Origin: Deltaproteobacteria bacterium
Lineage (GTDB): Bacteria; Desulfobacterota; Binatia; Binatales; Binataceae
Reading direction: 5' to 3'
Length of the DNA: 64,000 nucleotides
NCBI GenBank assembly: GCA_003135135.1
Contig: PLDK01000024.1
Location: 54,536 to 118,535 of the forward strand
The translations under genes and the position numbers were made by a program. The notes under the pieces are model-generated. The model saw only the letters and a list, made by a program, of their open reading frames with translations, did not search any database and was not told the DNA's origin. Positions 60,662 to 64,000 of this stretch are shown piece by piece (the first letter of the stretch is position 1; each line of letters begins with the position of its first letter).

Positions 60662-60970
60662 ATGCGGGTAGTGGGATTCGACTGGGATGAAGGCAACCGG
60701 TCCAAGTGCCAGAAGCACGGCGTTTCGACGGCCGCGATCGAATCCCTATTTCACAGGCCGATCGCCGTTCTACGGGATCCCCTGCACTCGAAACCTGAGG
60801 AACGCTTCGAGGCAATTGGCAAGACCGATAAAGGTCGCGGGATTTTCGTCGTGTTCACCCTGCGGACGCAGCGCGGCAAAACACTCATTCGGCCGATCAG
60901 CGCACGGTACATGCACAGGAAGGAAATGGACCACTATGAAAAAGAAACTGCCACGCTTCCGAAGCGATAA
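60662..60970 (+). CDS. brnT: BrnT-family toxin
   Basis: The 102-residue protein fits BrnT, a RelE-fold ribonuclease toxin: FDWDEGNRSKCQKHGVS near the start, EERFEAIGKTDKGRGIFVVFTLR, and the C-terminal IRPISARYMHRKEMDHYE. It inhibits growth by cutting RNA when freed from its antitoxin. It overlaps the BrnA gene by 35 bases, in the normal toxin-first order for this family. A 219-base gap to the tRNA fragment should hold the promoter. Confidence 0.85.
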   Translation: MRVVGFDWDEGNRSKCQKHGVSTAAIESLFHRPIAVLRDPLHSKPEERFEAIGKTDKGRGIFVVFTLRTQRGKTLIRPISARYMHRKEMDHYEKETATLPKR

Positions 60971-61193
60971 AGAAGCCGAGGACTTTGTCGAAAAGGCCGA
61001 TCTGACCGAGTACGACTTGTCCGCGATGCGACCGATCCGCTTCGAGTTTCAGCCCAAGAGCGAGCGAGTCAACATGCGCGTGCCCCGGCAACTGCTCGAT
61101 GCGGTGCGGGCCTCCGCGGCCAAGGCGGGAGTTCCCTACCAGCGCTTCATCCGCCAGGCGCTGGAGGACGCGGTACAGCGGAAACGTGCGTGA
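60936..61193 (+). CDS. brnA: BrnA-family antitoxin
   Basis: The 85-residue protein has the BrnA/CopG-like antitoxin pattern: an N-terminal basic segment PRFRSDKEAEDFVEKADLTEYDLSAMRPIRFEF, then the ribbon-helix-helix NMRVPRQLLDAVRASAAKAGVPYQRFIRQALEDAV. It neutralises BrnT and probably represses the operon promoter. It begins inside the toxin gene and its stop overlaps the next frame by GTGA. Confidence 0.85.
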   Translation: MKKKLPRFRSDKEAEDFVEKADLTEYDLSAMRPIRFEFQPKSERVNMRVPRQLLDAVRASAAKAGVPYQRFIRQALEDAVQRKRA

Positions 61194-61381
61194 CATCGGA
61201 AATTGGAGCGAGACGTCTGAACTATAGAATTCTTTACTTCTTTCACGGGAGAGTCGCAGCAATCCTCGCGCACGGTCTGACAAAAGAGGATCGAGTTCCC
61301 GGCGCCGCCATCGACGCGGCATTTATGCGGAAGCAAAGATACGAGCAGGATCCCAAGCTCCACACGTTTGAGAAGTCGTGA
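61190..61381 (+). pseudogene. N-terminally truncated HigB/RelE-type toxin
   Basis: The 63-residue frame matches only the C-terminal half of a Gp49/HigB-like RelE toxin: NYRILYFFHGRVAAILAHGLTKEDRVPGAAIDAAFMRKQRYEQ. The N-terminal strands and helix (about 45 residues) are missing, and the region upstream is the BrnA gene. The start GTG overlaps the BrnA stop. The toxin is probably inactive, while its antitoxin gene remains intact. Confidence 0.65.
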
Positions 61382-61720
61382 ATGGTGAAAATGGCAGGAA
61401 AGCGGAAGCCGACCCCGGACGCGATCGAGATCATTCATCGGCGGTACTATGAAGGGCATCCCGAGCGGATTGCCGAACTGGCGGAGGCCGAGGCAAACGA
61501 TACGGTTGCCCGCAAGATTTCTGCGCTCCGCAAGCGCGCGGGCCTCACTCAGCAACAACTCGCCAAAATTGTCGGCACCACCACTTCGGTCATTTGCAGA
61601 CTCGAAGACGCGGATTACCGAGGTCACTCACTGGCGATGCTCCGACGCGTCGCGAGCGCGCTGAACAAGCGCGTGGAACTGCGCTTCGTCAGCGCAAGCC
61701 GACCTGCCAAGGTCGCATAG
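61382..61720 (+). CDS. XRE-family helix-turn-helix antitoxin (HigA-like)
   Basis: The 112-residue protein has an N-terminal basic arm and a C-terminal XRE helix-turn-helix: VARKISALRKRAGLTQQQLAKIVGTTTSVICRLEDADYRGHSLAMLRRVASALNKRVEL. This is the usual antitoxin of Gp49/HigB-type toxins. It follows the truncated toxin without a gap. It may now act as a repressor only, or buffer toxins elsewhere. Confidence 0.8.
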   Translation: MVKMAGKRKPTPDAIEIIHRRYYEGHPERIAELAEAEANDTVARKISALRKRAGLTQQQLAKIVGTTTSVICRLEDADYRGHSLAMLRRVASALNKRVELRFVSASRPAKVA

Positions 61721-61727
61721 TGGAGCA

Positions 61728-63263
61728 ATGTCGAGTCCATCGGAGCAAACTCTTCCCAATATGGCTGAAGAGAAAATCCTAATCACGCTTGCGAAGCTCG
61801 CGGCGAAACACCGATTAGTACCCTTCCTTGGATCCGGCTGTTCGGTAGGCCACACCGGCTTGGACTGGGAAGGACTGTCCCGAGTCATGGCAGAAGAAAT
61901 CAAGCTTCCTGCTGAGCCGCTCGACTGCCTCGCGGTAGCGCAGAGGTATGAAGACGCCAAAGGCCAAGACGGGCTTTGCGATTTACTCAAAGCACGACTT
62001 TTCGTCGATCGCTTTAATGACGAGAAAGGCGTGGCGGATCTTGCGATCCTTGGCCTCGGAATTGGTCTTGTTTATACAACCAATCAAGATAACGTATTCG
62101 AGCACTGTGCAGGAAAATACGGGCGTCAGTTTACCAGTATCGTGGAGCTTGAGAATTTAGCGGAAGCGAGTCCCGGTGACTGCCTCCTCATCAAATACCA
62201 CGGCAGCCCCGATGCCCCCGAATCCGTGGTTATCACCAGCCGGGACTACGAAAAGCGAGTCCACAATCCGGAGCATTTTTTGAACATCAGGCTCCGGTCG
62301 GACCTTTTGGCGAAGCGCTTCCTGTTCATCGGATACAGTCTGAGCGATTCCGACGTAGACATCGTCAAAATTCTCGAGGAACTCAACGCTGCTTTTTCAG
62401 GGCACTTACCGCCGTCTTGGCTGCTCGCGTATCGGTTTAGCCCCGAGCTTCAAGAGCGAGTCTCGCGATATGGAGTGACGGTCATAGACCCGCAGCACGA
62501 GATTCCCGAGGCTGTCACCGCTGAGGAGGCCTTCACCACGTTTCTGTGCCGCCTCGGTAGCGAGACGCTGAAGTTCAAGGTCGAGCAGGAGGTCGATAAC
62601 ATTTTCCGACCACGAGTCCCGACCGCCGCCAGGGTCGTTAGCCCATTCGAACTGGAAGCAATGAACGAGCAGATCCTCACTTTGGACCTGCCAAAAGCGT
62701 TCAATCTCTTTCGCGGCCTCATGGATCGTTCAGTGATTCCGGAACACCTGCAGAATCAAGCGATAAAGATTTTCGAAAGCCTCGCCGCCCGGTGCCAGAC
62801 CACCCAGGACTTGGTTTCGCTCGACGCGGCTGCAGCGAATCTCCGCTTCAGATCCGTTGCAAATACCGTGGAGATGCTCGCGATTCTATTCGCTGCAACA
62901 ATCCACGACACCCGCGGCCACATGGAGAGCTTTTTGTTCGCCGCCTCAAAACACTCGGGCAAGCCATACCTGCAGCTCTCCATCGCGCGCGCAATCGATC
63001 GCCTCCAGAGTGCAAACCTCAACGTGACGGACGGATTCAGGTACCACGCGAGCGCTTGGTTGCGCGATGTCGAGAAGCTGCCAGATGATGTTCAGTCGTA
63101 CGTCAAAGGCCGAGTTGATCAGGCTTGGCGAGGCTCGCACATGTCAAACCCGTTAAGCACGCCCAAGCTTCCCTTGGGATTTCATGCGCGAACCTACGAC
63201 GAGATCCTCAGCCAGATGCTTTCGCAGATTCCCAAGCAGTTTTCCAAGCCCTATGAGGACTGA
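61728..63263 (+). CDS. SIR2-domain protein, putative antiphage NADase
   Basis: The 511-residue protein has a SIR2-like N-terminal domain: VPFLGSGCSVG near 32-42, VYTTNQDNVFE, and KYHGSPDAPESVVITSRDYE with the catalytic-type histidine, then FLFIGYSLSDSDVDIVKIL. The C-terminal 230 residues are helical without assigned family. In known defence proteins such SIR2 domains cleave NAD upon phage sensing. It lies 8 bases after the XRE gene, within what looks like mobile-element cargo. An alternative start is ATG 61761. Confidence 0.78.
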   Translation: MSSPSEQTLPNMAEEKILITLAKLAAKHRLVPFLGSGCSVGHTGLDWEGLSRVMAEEIKLPAEPLDCLAVAQRYEDAKGQDGLCDLLKARLFVDRFNDEKGVADLAILGLGIGLVYTTNQDNVFEHCAGKYGRQFTSIVELENLAEASPGDCLLIKYHGSPDAPESVVITSRDYEKRVHNPEHFLNIRLRSDLLAKRFLFIGYSLSDSDVDIVKILEELNAAFSGHLPPSWLLAYRFSPELQERVSRYGVTVIDPQHEIPEAVTAEEAFTTFLCRLGSETLKFKVEQEVDNIFRPRVPTAARVVSPFELEAMNEQILTLDLPKAFNLFRGLMDRSVIPEHLQNQAIKIFESLAARCQTTQDLVSLDAAAANLRFRSVANTVEMLAILFAATIHDTRGHMESFLFAASKHSGKPYLQLSIARAIDRLQSANLNVTDGFRYHASAWLRDVEKLPDDVQSYVKGRVDQAWRGSHMSNPLSTPKLPLGFHARTYDEILSQMLSQIPKQFSKPYED

Positions 63264-63746
63264 AGGTTCCTGAAACTGGCGCACGGGAAGATTAGCAACC
63301 TGTCACCGCTTGCCCTCATGTCCATGAAAACTGGTCGGGCGCGTCGGCTCGAAGCGTGCGGGCTGCCACTCGGCTTGCGGCAGCGCTAGCAGCGACAGTG
63401 CACAAAGCTCAGAAATGGTTCCGACACCCGGTACGTGGGCGCTCCGCACAAACAGCTTCCGCGTAAGACTGATTCCATCCACAGAGCTTAGCGACCGGCG
63501 CCACGAATGACCAATGTCATTCTAGCCGACCTGAGACTTTAGAAGATCGCGAGCGATGTACCGAAACGATTGATCGTCGTCATCTGAGATCACGTCAGGT
63601 CCGATAGCGCTGGACGCCACTGAATCCCAGGGCGTTCGTCCGCACTATCACTCGCCGCCGCTCTGGCGCGGAAATTGCTGACACTCAGAACTCAGCGGGC
63701 ACGAATTTCACAGGATGTGCTCGATCGCTAGCAGCGAGGCGTCGGT
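63264..63746. other. Intergenic region between SIR2 gene and conjugation gene
   Basis: This 483-base stretch has no reading frame that I can support. The final bases before 63747 should hold the ribosome site of the conjugation gene, but no clear one is seen. An intact trb operon would have trbL or trbJ directly upstream, which is not present. Confidence 0.4.
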
Positions 63747-64000
63747 ATGGAAGGCAGCGTCTATCTCAAAGCGCGGCAGGAATGGGACGAGCGTTACGCT
63801 GATCTGGTTCTCGGCAAACGCAACTGGCAGATCACCGCCGCCGGCATGATGGTCATCACGCTTGTGCTGGCCTTCGGGATGGTCTGGCTCAGCGCGAGGA
63901 GCCGCTTCGTTCCTTACGTCGTCGAAGTTGACAAGCTGGGCTATGCGCTGGCCGCACCCAGCGCCCTCACTGAAAACCCGACTCGGATCAGCACAGACCG
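63747..64000 (+). CDS. trbF: TrbF/VirB8-family conjugation protein, cut off by the window end
   Basis: The first 84 residues are visible: a cytoplasmic start YLKARQEWDERYADLVLGKRNW, one transmembrane helix (ITAAGMMVITLVLAFGMVWLSA) and then RFVPYVVEVDKLGYAL. The word PYVVEVDKLG is highly typical of TrbF, the VirB8-like inner-membrane component of the mating-pair apparatus. The gene runs off the right end of the window. It shows that the region beyond the tRNA-Leu fragment belongs to a conjugative element. Confidence 0.8.
   Translation, partial: MEGSVYLKARQEWDERYADLVLGKRNWQITAAGMMVITLVLAFGMVWLSARSRFVPYVVEVDKLGYALAAPSALTENPTRISTD

Overview
The window reads as chromosomal DNA of a GC-rich, Gram-negative, menaquinone-using bacterium. 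Lipoprotein and OmpA-type envelope genes, a menaquinone operon, and many acyl-CoA, CoA-transferase, thiolase and short-chain dehydrogenase genes suggest a soil or sediment heterotroph that degrades hydrophobic or terpenoid-like carbon. The style recalls the Binatota and other delta-proteobacteria-like lineages. That placement is an impression from gene content only, because no 16S gene or marker set is present.

Layout. 0.1-5.7 kb: an SDR gene, then an ABC-2 exporter whose ATPase and permease genes are separated by about 2.2 kb of small secreted-protein genes. That block looks inserted: an 18-bp direct repeat flanks it and a leftover ATPase C-terminus precedes the permease. 6.0-8.3 kb: a membrane-anchored linalool dehydratase/isomerase-like protein. 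8.5-16.8 kb: one tightly coupled operon read leftwards, merR-ubiE-menF-menD-menH-menB-menA-menC, that makes menaquinone (menE is not here). 16.8-28.8 kb: a FAD oxidoreductase, an MmgE/PrpD protein, a thiolase, a two-subunit CoA-transferase with an odd recombinase-like small protein, a nitroreductase, a second SDR, an acetoacetate-decarboxylase-like protein, a glucan phosphorylase and a CBS protein. 29-34.7 kb: a polX gene broken by an internal deletion, a CBS-ACT protein, an FTR1-type permease, an acyl-CoA dehydrogenase, a second nitroreductase and the C-terminal stub of an acyl-CoA ligase.

35-49 kb: a SEFIR/TIR-type protein, a Ppx/GppA phosphatase, a protoporphyrinogen-oxidase-like flavoprotein, a carboxylesterase lipoprotein, a UbiA prenyltransferase, an acyl-CoA dehydrogenase plus a SnoaL-like gene, tRNA-Arg(CCU) bracketed by a 44-bp repeat, a HEPN-type protein, and modABC for molybdate uptake. 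49-60.3 kb: msrA, a frameshifted GT87-type glycosyltransferase, an FAH-family hydrolase, glutamine-dependent nadE, two unknown envelope proteins, a three-gene cassette (PqqD-like RRE, lasso-B2-like protease, ABC exporter) with no lasso cyclase, and an OmpA-family lipoprotein.

60.39-64.0 kb: a 53-nt 3' fragment of tRNA-Leu(UAG) marks what looks like the end of an integrated conjugative element. It carries a BrnT/BrnA toxin-antitoxin pair, a truncated HigB-like gene with its XRE antitoxin, a SIR2-domain defence-type protein and, running off the window, a TrbF/VirB8 conjugation gene. The most promising leads for something undescribed are the lasso-like B1-B2-exporter cassette, the membrane-fused Ldi-like enzyme, the insertion between the exporter genes with its repeated GWYLM peptide, and the defence cargo beside tRNA sites.
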